From Lachnospiraceae bacterium (GTDB lineage Bacteria > Bacillota > Clostridia > Lachnospirales > Lachnospiraceae): a stretch of DNA of 51,757 nucleotides. Positions 25,405 to 32,915 of this stretch are shown here, in pieces (positions within the stretch are counted from its first letter, which is position 1; the number at the start of each line of letters is the position of its first letter). The stretch lies in NCBI GenBank assembly GCA_017449745.1, contig JAFTFD010000072.1:1-51757 (forward strand), in the 5' to 3' direction. The position numbers and the translations under genes are program-made. Below the pieces are notes generated by a model. It worked only from the letters and a program-made list of their open reading frames with translations. It ran no database searches and was not told where the DNA came from.

Positions 25405-27096
25405 ATGTCGACATTTGATGTAAGTAACGCAGGTTTCAATCCGAACCTGCGAAGATTGGAACCGACGGACAGAGCCCATGCCGATGTGTTCAATGAGCTG
25501 TTCGGCCAGCTGATCAACAATGACGTAGCTATTATGGAAGCAGCCAGTGGGATGTTTGCAACAAAAAACGCTCAGGCTGCTTTCCTGCTGAATCTTCATA
25601 AGGACGGGAAAAAGTATGGAGTACATTTTGATGATTTTGCGATCAATCCTTCCCCCATAGGAACCAGGCTGCATGACGCTGCCGGCATGGTAGCATATCC
25701 GTCCACAGATACCGTGAGGGCACAGAATGATTTTGAAGGCGTTTCAGTGTTCTATCATATCGAGGTCAACGGGTATGTCGACGCAGATGGAGAATTCCAG
25801 GTCCAGTATATCCGGGGGATTGATAATGAATTCTCCCTGACCGCCGCAGATGTCTGGTGCCTGTTCCTTCCCCAGTGGATCAGCATCACGATTGATGCCT
25901 ATGGGGAGAACAAGGTCCTTTCTGACACGAGGTTTGACGGAAGCTTCGTGGAGGGTGGCGCGATCCGGACAGATGGAACGATCAGACCGTTCGTGGCCAT
26001 CGCCAAATATCAGGACAGCGCAGCTTCCAATGCTGCACCGAATTCTGTGAGCGGAGCCGCACCGAGTTACAACAATTCCCATAACAGCCTGATCACGAAG
26101 ATGAGGCTGAAGGGCGGGGATGATCAGTATTGTGCGACCACGTTCCAGGATGTGGAGCGGATGAATAATCTGATGGATGTGGCATTTGCCACAAGAGACA
26201 GCCAGTCTGTGATGGGTGGCACAACACCATATAATTATCAGTATCCTGCAGCTGTAGTCGAAACAGGCGTTGAGCATATTGTAATCACAAAAGCACAGGC
26301 AGCAAACCTTGTGGTTGGATCGTGCGTTTCCATCGGGAATGCCACTGCCCTGAACGGAGCAGGAACCGCCGGGAACATCGACAGAGGACAGGCCGGCATG
26401 CATGCCAAGGCTGATAGGGTAAAGATTGTATCTATCGAAGAATATGACGCCAATAATAGCGTTGTAACCGTCGATAATGGCGGAACCACTTTCAGCACCG
26501 CATCGACTACTGTCAGCAGCGTAGAATGCCCGACATACATTTCTACAATGCCATGGTGGACAGGAACGTGTGATGGGGTGCTTGGAAGCTGCGGATCATT
26601 CAATAGCAATACCAGCAAAAAGTGCCCGTATGTATTGTTTGGCGTGGAAATGGCCATTGGCCAGTATGAAGTGTGCGGGAATGCCGTGATGAAGATAGCA
26701 AGCCATATCATGAATCCCTACGTCTGTTATGACTGCACAGATCTTTCGTCAAGTGCGCCAACTGCTGATTATGAGAAAGTCGGGTACGACATACTTGACT
26801 GCAATGGAACTGATAAGTATATCTCGAAGCTTGGATTTGATGCAGATCATCCGATGTGCAGATATATTGTTGAGGGAAATGCCACATCGTCAACCGGATA
26901 CGCCGACTCGACATATACACAAAAGCTTTCTGAGCAGTCTGACGGCTCGCGAGAAATCCTGCTCTTCGGCTACCTGACCAACGGGGCTTACTATGGCCGC
27001 CGGTCCGCGTACCTGGCCGGCGGCCTGTCGGGCGCGACCTGGTCCTTCGGCGCCCGTCTTTCTGCTTCTGGACGCTGCGCGCAAGCAGCAGCGTAA
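25405..27096 (+). CDS. DGR target protein: tail-tip adhesin with variable C-type-lectin-like C terminus
   Basis: A 563-aa protein encoded just after the baseplate and fibre genes. The N terminus (FNPNLRRLEPTDRAHADVFNELFGQL) resembles phage tail proteins that dock to the baseplate. The middle is beta-rich and Cys-containing. The last 45 residues (LLFGYLTNGAYYGRRSAYLA to WSFGARLSAS) have the pattern of a C-type-lectin-fold variable region as in DGR target proteins. DNA 26958-27067 (residues about 519-554) is the variable repeat matching the template downstream. Substituted positions change 15 residues relative to the template reading. The protein is inferred to be the receptor-binding adhesin. 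It is preceded by an unusually long AT-rich gap and AAGGAGG. Confidence 0.88.
   Translation: MSTFDVSNAGFNPNLRRLEPTDRAHADVFNELFGQLINNDVAIMEAASGMFATKNAQAAFLLNLHKDGKKYGVHFDDFAINPSPIGTRLHDAAGMVAYPSTDTVRAQNDFEGVSVFYHIEVNGYVDADGEFQVQYIRGIDNEFSLTAADVWCLFLPQWISITIDAYGENKVLSDTRFDGSFVEGGAIRTDGTIRPFVAIAKYQDSAASNAAPNSVSGAAPSYNNSHNSLITKMRLKGGDDQYCATTFQDVERMNNLMDVAFATRDSQSVMGGTTPYNYQYPAAVVETGVEHIVITKAQAANLVVGSCVSIGNATALNGAGTAGNIDRGQAGMHAKADRVKIVSIEEYDANNSVVTVDNGGTTFSTASTTVSSVECPTYISTMPWWTGTCDGVLGSCGSFNSNTSKKCPYVLFGVEMAIGQYEVCGNAVMKIASHIMNPYVCYDCTDLSSSAPTADYEKVGYDILDCNGTDKYISKLGFDADHPMCRYIVEGNATSSTGYADSTYTQKLSEQSDGSREILLFGYLTNGAYYGRRSAYLAGGLSGATWSFGARLSASGRCAQAAA
26958..27067 (+). repeat. DGR variable repeat (VR)
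   Basis: 110 bp at the 3' end of the adhesin gene aligns without gaps to the template repeat at 27242-27351 (constant offset 284). There are 18 mismatches and every one is an A in the template: 6 changed to T, 7 to C and 5 to G. The first 13 bases match exactly and contain no A. After 27067 the alignment breaks (T in the template against C at 27068). This adenine-only pattern is the hallmark of mutagenic retrohoming. Confidence 0.95.
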
Positions 27097-27168
27097 GGGG
27101 GTGAATGGCCGCCCCCGTGCGGCCAGAGGGGATCTCCCCTCTTTTACCCGCGCAGCGGGTCGATTTTT
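27097..27168 (+). other. Hairpin cluster between VR and TR
   Basis: Four potential hairpins stand directly after the adhesin stop codon: GGGGG 27097-27101 with CCCCC 27112-27116; GGCCG 27107-27111 with CGGCC 27120-27124 (alternative to the first); AGAGGGG 27125-27131 with CCCCTCT 27136-27142, loop ATCT, then T's; and ACCCGC 27146-27151 with GCGGGT 27155-27160, followed by TTTTT at 27164-27168. In studied DGRs a hairpin or cruciform just after VR raises homing efficiency. The last two could also act as tandem terminators for the adhesin message. Confidence 0.7.
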
Positions 27169-27241
27169 GGTAACTCAAAAAAATGAACATATATAAGGAC
27201 TCACAACACTGCGGCGTCGGTCCCGGTGCGCCTCTCGGCCG

Positions 27242-27351
27242 CCTGCTCTTCGGCAACCTGAACAACGGGGCTAACTATGGCCGCCGGTACGCGAACCTGA
27301 ACAACGGCCTGACGAACGCGAACTGGAACTACGGCGCCCGTATTTCTGATT
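27242..27351 (+). repeat. DGR template repeat (TR), expressed as template RNA
   Basis: This 110-bp master copy contains 26 adenines, 18 of which are substituted in VR. Read in the VR frame it holds ten AAC codons in the aligned part, the codon in which random change of both adenines gives the widest amino-acid set without stop codons. It has no ribosome binding site and is expected to work as RNA copied by the adjacent reverse transcriptase. A hairpin follows at 27372-27388 (GCTCCT with AGGAGC) and another at 27443-27464 (GGGGC with GCCCC), in the spacer from which cDNA synthesis is primed in characterised DGRs. Confidence 0.93.
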
Positions 27352-27536
27352 TTAACTGCGTGTTGTGTTTCGCTCCTCCGGAAGGAGCCTGTGAAAGCAG
27401 CTTGGGCCGAGTGCCCGGAATTGACGAACCAGCATCGGTGAAGGGGCAACCTGGAGCCGGCCCCATGACGGAAGTGTGGCATGGGTGGGGGTTAGTAGCA
27501 CATCCGAAATCCCTTGAATTCAGAAAGAAGGCTGTT
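27352..27536 (+). ncRNA. DGR spacer RNA region between TR and reverse transcriptase
   Basis: 185 bp between the template repeat and the reverse transcriptase start, with hairpins at 27372-27388 and 27443-27464. It stays open in the RT frame but has no good initiation signal. In the Bordetella phage DGR the corresponding spacer is part of the template RNA and is needed for priming; the same role is inferred here. Confidence 0.55.
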
Positions 27537-28964
27537 ATGAAAACATACTGCAAGGATGTGAACTTGGCAGATAAGCAATTTGTTTCCAATGCAATATGGG
27601 GATACATGCACGATAAGAAGGGGAACCATCAGCTGATCACTTTCTTTTCAAAGTGGTCCGGGAAAACCTTCAAGGAAACACGGTTTCTCCTGAAATTCGC
27701 ATGCAACCATGAATACATTAACAGCCTGAAGAAAACTGGCACGTCGGAAGAAGATGCCCAGAAGATCTTCGATACAGGGTATCAATTCTTCATGAAAGTA
27801 ACTGATGAAATTGCCGCAGAGATGACGGCAAACCTTGTGGCCAGAACCGTGAAGGAGCATATCCGGAAGCGGAGCTACCAGGAGAAGGTGATCCGTTATC
27901 TTGAAATCACAGACATAGGGAGCGGGAAACGAAGGGATCTTGGTCTGGAGTGCTTCCTTTTCCGGCTGTACGAAGCCGTGTCAAATGCAGCTGCAGATCC
28001 GCTTTTCAATGCGAAGGTTGGAGAATTCCAGGTCGCATCGATCAAAGGCAAAGGCCAGAAATATGGGAAGAAGGCTATTTCCAGATGGCTTTCTCAGGAT
28101 CCGGAGGGGACCAAAATCGGGTGCAAGGCCGATGTGAAGAAATGCTATCCCAGCATTGACCATGACCGGCTGCGTGCCATGCTCCACCGGGACATTCATA
28201 AATCACAGCAGCTGGTATATCTTTTTGACACGATCATAGATTTGTATGAGGAATATCCGAATCCAAAATCTGACGATCCGAAAAAGGGAATACTGATTGG
28301 ATCCCCAGTATCAAAGGATCTGTGCAATTACTACATGTCCGTTCTGTATCATTATGCCTGCGAGAAGCTGTTCAAGGTTAAGACCCGGAGAGGAAAGGAA
28401 CAGCGGACCAGGCTGATCTCGCATATCATGATCTACATGGATGACCTGCAGATATATGGGAGCAATAAGAAAGATGTGCAGAAGGCTATGGAATTACTGG
28501 TAAAGTTTGCCGCTGATGAACTTCTCCTCACTATAAAGCCAAACTGGAGGAAGTTCCGCTCCATGTATAAAAATGCTGCCGGGAAAACCTGTGGATGCCT
28601 GCTGGATTTTATGGGCTTCAGGTTCCACGGCGGCGAAGTCAGGCAGAAGAATTACTTTGGCCGAATGGTGAAATACCGTGAGGTCTGGGTGACGATCCGG
28701 GACACGACCTTCCTGAAAGCCCGGAGGAAATTTGAGCGATTTGTCCGCATGGTAAAAAGGAAGCAGATTGTTTCCTATAAATTTGCCAAGTCCCTGACAT
28801 CGTATTTCGGATGCTTCAAACAGACGGATTCCGCGACCTTCCGGAAGGACAACAAGATTGATCAGAAGATGCGTATCGCAAGACGGATTGTCAGCGATTA
28901 CGCAAAAGGAAAACCCTATCAGACAGATAAATACTATCAGATGTGGAGGTGTAAATGTGCATAA
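27537..28964 (+). CDS. DGR reverse transcriptase
   Basis: About 475 aa. The palm domain shows D199 in KADVKKCYPSIDHDRL, the motif-4 segment GILIGSPVSKDLCNYY (254-265) and the catalytic YMDD at 300-303 (IMIYMDDLQIYGSN). DGR enzymes usually carry [IL]GxxxSQ in motif 4; here it reads IGSPVSK, a variant. The enzyme copies the template RNA with adenine-specific errors and the cDNA replaces VR. The open frame reaches back to 27183 through the template repeat. I chose the ATG at 27537 because GAAGG lies just upstream and the protein before it looks non-coding; 27465 is an alternative. Homology to intron- or retron-type enzymes is excluded by the adjoining VR/TR pair. Confidence 0.92.
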   Translation: MKTYCKDVNLADKQFVSNAIWGYMHDKKGNHQLITFFSKWSGKTFKETRFLLKFACNHEYINSLKKTGTSEEDAQKIFDTGYQFFMKVTDEIAAEMTANLVARTVKEHIRKRSYQEKVIRYLEITDIGSGKRRDLGLECFLFRLYEAVSNAAADPLFNAKVGEFQVASIKGKGQKYGKKAISRWLSQDPEGTKIGCKADVKKCYPSIDHDRLRAMLHRDIHKSQQLVYLFDTIIDLYEEYPNPKSDDPKKGILIGSPVSKDLCNYYMSVLYHYACEKLFKVKTRRGKEQRTRLISHIMIYMDDLQIYGSNKKDVQKAMELLVKFAADELLLTIKPNWRKFRSMYKNAAGKTCGCLLDFMGFRFHGGEVRQKNYFGRMVKYREVWVTIRDTTFLKARRKFERFVRMVKRKQIVSYKFAKSLTSYFGCFKQTDSATFRKDNKIDQKMRIARRIVSDYAKGKPYQTDKYYQMWRCKCA

Positions 28965-29631
28965 AGTAAATAGCCCGACCGAAATGGCAACGGTCGAATA
29001 TAAGGTTGGATCAGACGGAAAGGCCAATGTCTGGATCAGGAAGAACCAGGAGGCGGTCACCATCGAGACGGAAGGTGGCGATGAACAGACCAGTTACGAA
29101 GCTGACGAGGTGTACTGCACAGTGGATCCGGAGCAGGTCACGGCAGCTGAGATCGAAGCAGACAGTGATTTCTGGTTTGATACGTTGAAGGATGCAGAGG
29201 ACAGGACGGATGCAAGCTTCCTTTCGATTGAAGCATTCCGTGGCCTGAAGAAGAAAGAGGTTTCTGCAGCATGCCATGCAAGCATCATCGCCGGCGTTGA
29301 TGTTGATCTCTCTATCGGGACGGAACATTTTTCCCTGGCAGAAACTGACCAGCTGAACCTTTTCGGGAAACAGGCCCAGCTCGCCACAGGCGCCACAAGG
29401 CTCGAATACCACCAGGATGGTGAGGAGTGCAAATACTATTCTGCGGAGGATATGGCCGGGATCATCCAGTCCGCAATGTATTTCGTATCATTCCAGACCA
29501 CGTACTGCAACAGCATGTACACATGGTTGGAAGCCTGCACCAAAGCCTCAGAAATGGCCGATATCGTCTATGGCAGTGAGATTCCGGAGGAATACCAGTC
29601 CGAGGTTCTGAAGGACTATATAAACACCTGA
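28957..29631 (+). CDS. Tail-associated protein, DUF4376-like
   Basis: A 224-aa protein overlapping the end of the reverse transcriptase gene by eight bases. The GTG at 28957 has GGAGGT six bases upstream. The second half reads SIIAGVDVDLSIGTEHFSLAETDQLNL, then YYSAEDMAGIIQSAMYF and YTWLEACTKASEMADIVYG. That is the pattern of DUF4376-type proteins encoded next to phage tail fibres, often a fibre assembly or tip-associated domain. The N-terminal part is a short beta-rich region. It is unlikely to be a DGR accessory protein, since it lacks the small helical-bundle character of Avd. Confidence 0.72.
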   Translation: MHKVNSPTEMATVEYKVGSDGKANVWIRKNQEAVTIETEGGDEQTSYEADEVYCTVDPEQVTAAEIEADSDFWFDTLKDAEDRTDASFLSIEAFRGLKKKEVSAACHASIIAGVDVDLSIGTEHFSLAETDQLNLFGKQAQLATGATRLEYHQDGEECKYYSAEDMAGIIQSAMYFVSFQTTYCNSMYTWLEACTKASEMADIVYGSEIPEEYQSEVLKDYINT

Positions 29632-29641
29632 GGAGGCTTGA

Positions 29642-30058
29642 ATGGGTAAGATCGCAAAGTACGCGTTCTTACTGGTGGTTGGAGGATGCATATACTGCGG
29701 ATTGGAGTACATATTCCGTGGACACACTCATTGGACCATGGGGCTTGTCGGAGGTACAGCTTTCGTCCTTTGCGGACTGGTAAATGAAGTGATCCCATGG
29801 GAGATGGTATTCTGGAAACAGATGCTCCTGTGTGCAGTGTTGATCACGGCTGTAGAATTTATAGCCGGCTGTGTACTGAACCTGTGGCTTGGGCTTGGCA
29901 TATGGGATTACAGCAATATGCCCTTGAATATCCTTGGACAGATATGCCTGCCGTTCACATTGCTGTGGTTTTTTGTTTCCGCAGTGGCAATTATTCTTGA
30001 TGATTATCTCAGATACTGGTTCTTCGGAGAAGAAAAGCCAAGATATATATGGAGGTAG
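29642..30058 (+). CDS. CmpB-like integral membrane protein
   Basis: A 138-aa protein with about four transmembrane segments (YAFLLVVGGCIYCGLEYIF, WTMGLVGGTAFVLCGLV, QMLLCAVLITAVEFIAG, LPFTLLWFFVSAVAIIL). The pattern Y-x-G-L-E-Y-I-F-R-G-H-x-H-W-T and a C-terminal D-D-Y-L-R-Y is that of the CmpB-type family (putative ABC-transporter type IV permease, PF06541-like), which occurs in many Firmicutes phages close to holin and endolysin genes. Its exact role in lysis is unknown. Confidence 0.8.
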   Translation: MGKIAKYAFLLVVGGCIYCGLEYIFRGHTHWTMGLVGGTAFVLCGLVNEVIPWEMVFWKQMLLCAVLITAVEFIAGCVLNLWLGLGIWDYSNMPLNILGQICLPFTLLWFFVSAVAIILDDYLRYWFFGEEKPRYIWR

Positions 30059-30060
30059 AT

Positions 30061-30288
30061 ATGGGAAATGACCGGATGCTGGAATTATTGGAAATCTATA
30101 CAGAGATGACTGAGAAACAGGGAGACCTGATTTACCAGCTCGGCCAGATCGTCAAAAAGCAGGCCATTGAATTGGCCCACTTGCGAAACATGCTGAATGT
30201 GGAAATTACAGAAGCACAGCGAGAAGATATAAAAACCACCAGTAAGGTATTAAAACAGATCGAGGATGACGCACACATGGAGCCGTGA
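30061..30288 (+). CDS. Small coiled-coil protein in lysis region
   Basis: A 75-aa, fully helical charged protein (LELLEIYTEMTEKQGDLIYQ, KKQAIELAHLRNMLNV, REDIKTTSKVLKQIEDD). It was started at the ATG at 30061, preceded by TGGAGG inside the end of the previous gene. Similar small coiled coils accompany holins in Firmicutes phages. Its stop lies inside a terminator hairpin (30279-30303). Confidence 0.68.
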   Translation: MGNDRMLELLEIYTEMTEKQGDLIYQLGQIVKKQAIELAHLRNMLNVEITEAQREDIKTTSKVLKQIEDDAHMEP

Positions 30289-30303
30289 GGAGGCTCCTTT
30301 TTT
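30279..30303 (+). terminator. Rho-independent terminator
   Basis: GGAGCC (30279-30284) pairs with GGCTCC (30292-30297), loop of seven, then six T's. It overlaps the stop of the small coiled-coil gene and may end the tail-fibre/DGR transcript before the holin genes. Confidence 0.8.
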
Positions 30304-30393
30304 GATGGGGGAAATGCCATGATCAGAATACGCGCACCCACTTTTGATACAGTATTATTGGCAGCAACTTATAAATGACGGAAGGTGATTAAA

Positions 30394-30834
30394 ATGGTTA
30401 AGGCACTTGAAAATATGGTTACGGGGGAGCAGGTGGTCACATGGCTGATCATCTTTTTTCTTGTTGCCTACTTTTTGTACAAGGAATGGCCGGAGTTTAA
30501 GAAAAGGATCTCTAAGAGCGAAGTAGATACGAAGGCAAAGGAGCAGTCTGAAAAGACTGTAGGGGAACGCCTGGAATCAATCGAATCAAGGCTTGCCGGG
30601 ATCGAAGATAAATTAGCCAGGGACTATGAGAGGATGAATAGGTTTGACCATGATATCCGTAGAAACCGGAGTGAGATCGAAGAATTCATCGAGGAAAATG
30701 CGATTATGATGAGAGCCATGCTGAGCGTCCTGAAAGGATTGCAGGAGCTGGGTACAAATGGCCCGACCAAAGAGTCGCAAAAGGAACTGGAGGATTGGCT
30801 GAATAAAAAAGCTCACAGGCCATCAACAGAATAG
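30394..30834 (+). CDS. Membrane-anchored coiled-coil protein (XhlA/holin-associated type)
   Basis: A 146-aa protein with one N-terminal transmembrane helix (VVTWLIIFFLVAYFLY) followed by a long charged coiled coil (VGERLESIESRLAGIEDKLAR, MNRFDHDIRRNRSEIEEFI). This layout resembles holin-associated membrane anchors such as XhlA-like proteins, although XhlA has its membrane segment at the other end. The ATG at 30394 follows GGAAGGTG. The neighbouring genes (holin, endolysin) point to a lysis function. Confidence 0.68.
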   Translation: MVKALENMVTGEQVVTWLIIFFLVAYFLYKEWPEFKKRISKSEVDTKAKEQSEKTVGERLESIESRLAGIEDKLARDYERMNRFDHDIRRNRSEIEEFIEENAIMMRAMLSVLKGLQELGTNGPTKESQKELEDWLNKKAHRPSTE

Positions 30835-30842
30835 GAGGTACT

Positions 30843-31232
30843 ATGGAAGGATTAAGCACGATGCCGGTTCTGGTCATAACGTTGCTGATCCTCGTGTTCA
30901 TTCTTATGAGCATCGGGATTGTGTATTCCTACCTCAAGGACAAACGGTTGGATGACATCAGGGGAGATGTGTATCAGCTGTTTCTTAAGGCGGAGCACAT
31001 GTATAGAGCATCTGGATCGGGACAGCAGAAAATGAAATACGTGATTTCACGGGCACGGCAACTGTTACCACCGTGGCTTCAGGCACTTATATCTGACAAA
31101 GCCTTGGAACGATTACTTGAAACATGGTTCCGGGAAGTAAAGGATCTGCTGGATGATGGGAAAGTGAATGGTTCGCAGAAGGAGAACGGGCCAGGAGACA
31201 TTGAGAGCAACACAGAGGATGACCTAAAATAA
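30843..31232 (+). CDS. LLH-family holin
   Basis: A 129-aa protein with an N-terminal transmembrane helix (VLVITLLILVFILMSIGIVYSYL), then the segment VYQLFLKAEHMYRASGSGQQKMKYVISRA and a terminal amphipathic helix LLETWFREVKDLLDDG. The L-F-L-x-A-E, S-G-x-G-Q-x-K and K-x-x-Y-V pattern is that of LLH-type phage holins. It should open the membrane to give the endolysin access to the wall. A GGAGG site is located just before the start. Confidence 0.85.
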   Translation: MEGLSTMPVLVITLLILVFILMSIGIVYSYLKDKRLDDIRGDVYQLFLKAEHMYRASGSGQQKMKYVISRARQLLPPWLQALISDKALERLLETWFREVKDLLDDGKVNGSQKENGPGDIESNTEDDLK

Positions 31233-31268
31233 TATAATACGAGACGTCCTCTGCGAAGGGAGGACAAA

Positions 31269-31397
31269 ATGAAAGAAAGGGTTGTCTATGTGTTGAAAAT
31301 GATCGTCATAATCATTCTGTTCCCGTTGTTTCTTGCTGAACTGGGCAGATTTATAGATGATCTTTATGATCCTGAAGAATACGGCGGTGGGGATTAA
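31269..31397 (+). CDS. Small single-span membrane peptide
   Basis: A 42-aa peptide with one transmembrane helix (VLKMIVIIILFPLFLAEL), basic residues before it and an acidic tail (DDLYDPEEYGGGD). The ATG at 31269 has GAAGGGAGG at a good distance. The stop codon is inside the loop of the terminator at 31384-31413. Its position between holin and endolysin suggests an auxiliary holin or antiholin. Confidence 0.65.
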   Translation: MKERVVYVLKMIVIIILFPLFLAELGRFIDDLYDPEEYGGGD

Positions 31398-31413
31398 CCC
31401 CACCGCTTTTTTT
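31384..31413 (+). terminator. Rho-independent terminator before endolysin
   Basis: A perfect nine-pair stem GCGGTGGGG (31384-31392) with CCCCACCGC (31398-31406), loop ATTAA, followed by seven T's. It stands before the endolysin gene, so the endolysin may be expressed by read-through or its own promoter. Confidence 0.88.
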
Positions 31414-31430
31414 GATTCGAGGAGGTTTTT

Positions 31431-32789
31431 ATGAGCGTAGCTTCTGACATTTATAACAGACTAAGGAAAGCGGGGCTGACAGAAGCGGGAGCTGCTGGTC
31501 TGATGGGAAATCTGAAGGCGGAATCCGGACTTAAATCAACGAATGTGGAGGATATTCTGGAACCAAAGATTGGATACAATGATGAAACGTATACAGCAGC
31601 GGTTGATTCCGGAAAAATCACAAGGGCTCAATTCTTAAACCCAATATCAGGAAAGCAGTATGGATATGGATTGGCTCAGTGGACAAGCCCTGGGCGTAAA
31701 GCTGGGCTGTATGATTTATGTAAATCAAAAGGCAAGTCTATTGGAGATCTGGAGACACAGATAGAATGGCTGTTGACTGAATTGAAAACATCATATTCTG
31801 GCGTTTTCAAGACTTTGACCAGTACAAAAGATGTCCGTACGGCATCCAATGCTGTTTTAACAAAATTTGAAATACCTGCGGATACCGGGGCATCTGTTCA
31901 GGAAACACGCTATCAATATAGCATGCAATACTATAACGAATTTGCAACAGGAGGGAAGGTTGTGAGCATACATTATATTTCTAATAGTGGGCACGATGAA
32001 AACAATGGATACACAGGTGGAAAAGCCGGAGACCAGACGGGGGGTGAATGGGAACTTCGTTCCTGGTATAACAGGCCGTGGAATTGCATCCTGCGGCATC
32101 CGGATCCGGTAGTGCGGCAGTACCATGCAGATATGGCATCTGCTGCCGCGAAGAATGACAAGATCGGTTATAACCAGGGGCAGCGAGACACCTTTGGAAT
32201 CCAGCTGAAGGCTGCCGGCGATGATCCTGCAAAAATCACTGTGGCTTGTGAAGCGGATTGCTCAAAGGGTATTATAGACATCACGAAGGCTATTGGCAGG
32301 AAGACAGGCAGAAAAGAACTGGAGAACATCCAGGCTACATATACTGGTAACATGAGATCGGCTTATAAGAACGCTGGCTATCAGGTCCTCACAGACAGCA
32401 AATATCTGACGAGCCCGGATTATCTTCTGCCTGGAGATATTCTTTTGAATGATGTGCACCATACTGCGACCAACATAAGCATGGGGAGCAAAGCGGATGG
32501 TTCCACTGCATCATCCACAGGGGCGGCTCAGAGCACCCTTTATGGGGATTGCTCCATACCTGCCCACTGGTTCCTGAAGGGAGCGGTTCATCCGGAAATC
32601 AAGAGCATTCAAAGACTGCTGAATGCAAAAGGTTATAAGGGTAAAGACGGAAAGAAACTGACGATTGACGGTGAACTTGGTGATAACACTGCCTATGCAA
32701 TCGAGCGGCTGCAGAGGAAAGCCGGCCTCCCCGACAGTACAAACTGGGGGACTGTTGCCGGGAAAACTTGGTCGCTGCTTTTGAATTGA
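31431..32789 (+). CDS. Modular endolysin (phage tail lysozyme-type, peptidase-like, PG-binding domain)
   Basis: A 452-aa three-part enzyme. Residues about 1-175 are a phage_lysozyme_2-like domain (AGLMGNLKAESGL, QYGYGLAQWTSPGRKAGLY), with E31 in NLKAESGL a likely catalytic glutamate. Residues about 185-350 look like a second hydrolase domain with conserved DCSKGI-type Cys (VACEADCSKGIID) and GDILLNDVHHTATNISMG, a papain/NlpC-like arrangement. Residues about 385-452 form a peptidoglycan-binding domain (HPEIKSIQRLLNAKGYKGKD, DNTAYAIERLQRKAGL). It degrades the wall at the end of infection. No signal peptide is present, in line with holin-dependent release. Confidence 0.87.
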   Translation: MSVASDIYNRLRKAGLTEAGAAGLMGNLKAESGLKSTNVEDILEPKIGYNDETYTAAVDSGKITRAQFLNPISGKQYGYGLAQWTSPGRKAGLYDLCKSKGKSIGDLETQIEWLLTELKTSYSGVFKTLTSTKDVRTASNAVLTKFEIPADTGASVQETRYQYSMQYYNEFATGGKVVSIHYISNSGHDENNGYTGGKAGDQTGGEWELRSWYNRPWNCILRHPDPVVRQYHADMASAAAKNDKIGYNQGQRDTFGIQLKAAGDDPAKITVACEADCSKGIIDITKAIGRKTGRKELENIQATYTGNMRSAYKNAGYQVLTDSKYLTSPDYLLPGDILLNDVHHTATNISMGSKADGSTASSTGAAQSTLYGDCSIPAHWFLKGAVHPEIKSIQRLLNAKGYKGKDGKKLTIDGELGDNTAYAIERLQRKAGLPDSTNWGTVAGKTWSLLLN

Positions 32790-32859
32790 TTCATAAAGCC
32801 TGAGGGAGCATATCGAAAAGCGATATTATATAACGCTAAAGGATATAGTCACGCCATTA

Positions 32860-32897
32860 CCCTTGTAAAGTACCTGTTTTTTGATATTTTACAAGGG
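32860..32897. promoter_or_regulatory. Inverted repeat, likely operator of the small regulator
   Basis: A perfect 10-bp inverted repeat, CCCTTGTAAA (32860-32869) with TTTACAAGGG (32888-32897), spans the leader just before the XRE gene at 32916. The site is well placed for autoregulation by that protein; it could also fold in the RNA and mask the ribosome binding site that follows. Confidence 0.6.
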
Positions 32898-32915
32898 AAG
32901 GAGCAATGGCACGAT

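Noticed and set aside
27183..27536. N-terminal extension of the reverse transcriptase starting at 27183
   Set aside because: It would translate the template repeat and its hairpin spacer and has no ribosome binding site; the RT start at 27537 is preferred, although the open frame is noted as a finding.
28957..29631. Gene after the RT as DGR accessory (Avd) protein
   Set aside because: At 224 aa with a beta-rich N terminus and DUF4376-like end it does not resemble the small basic helical bundle of Avd.
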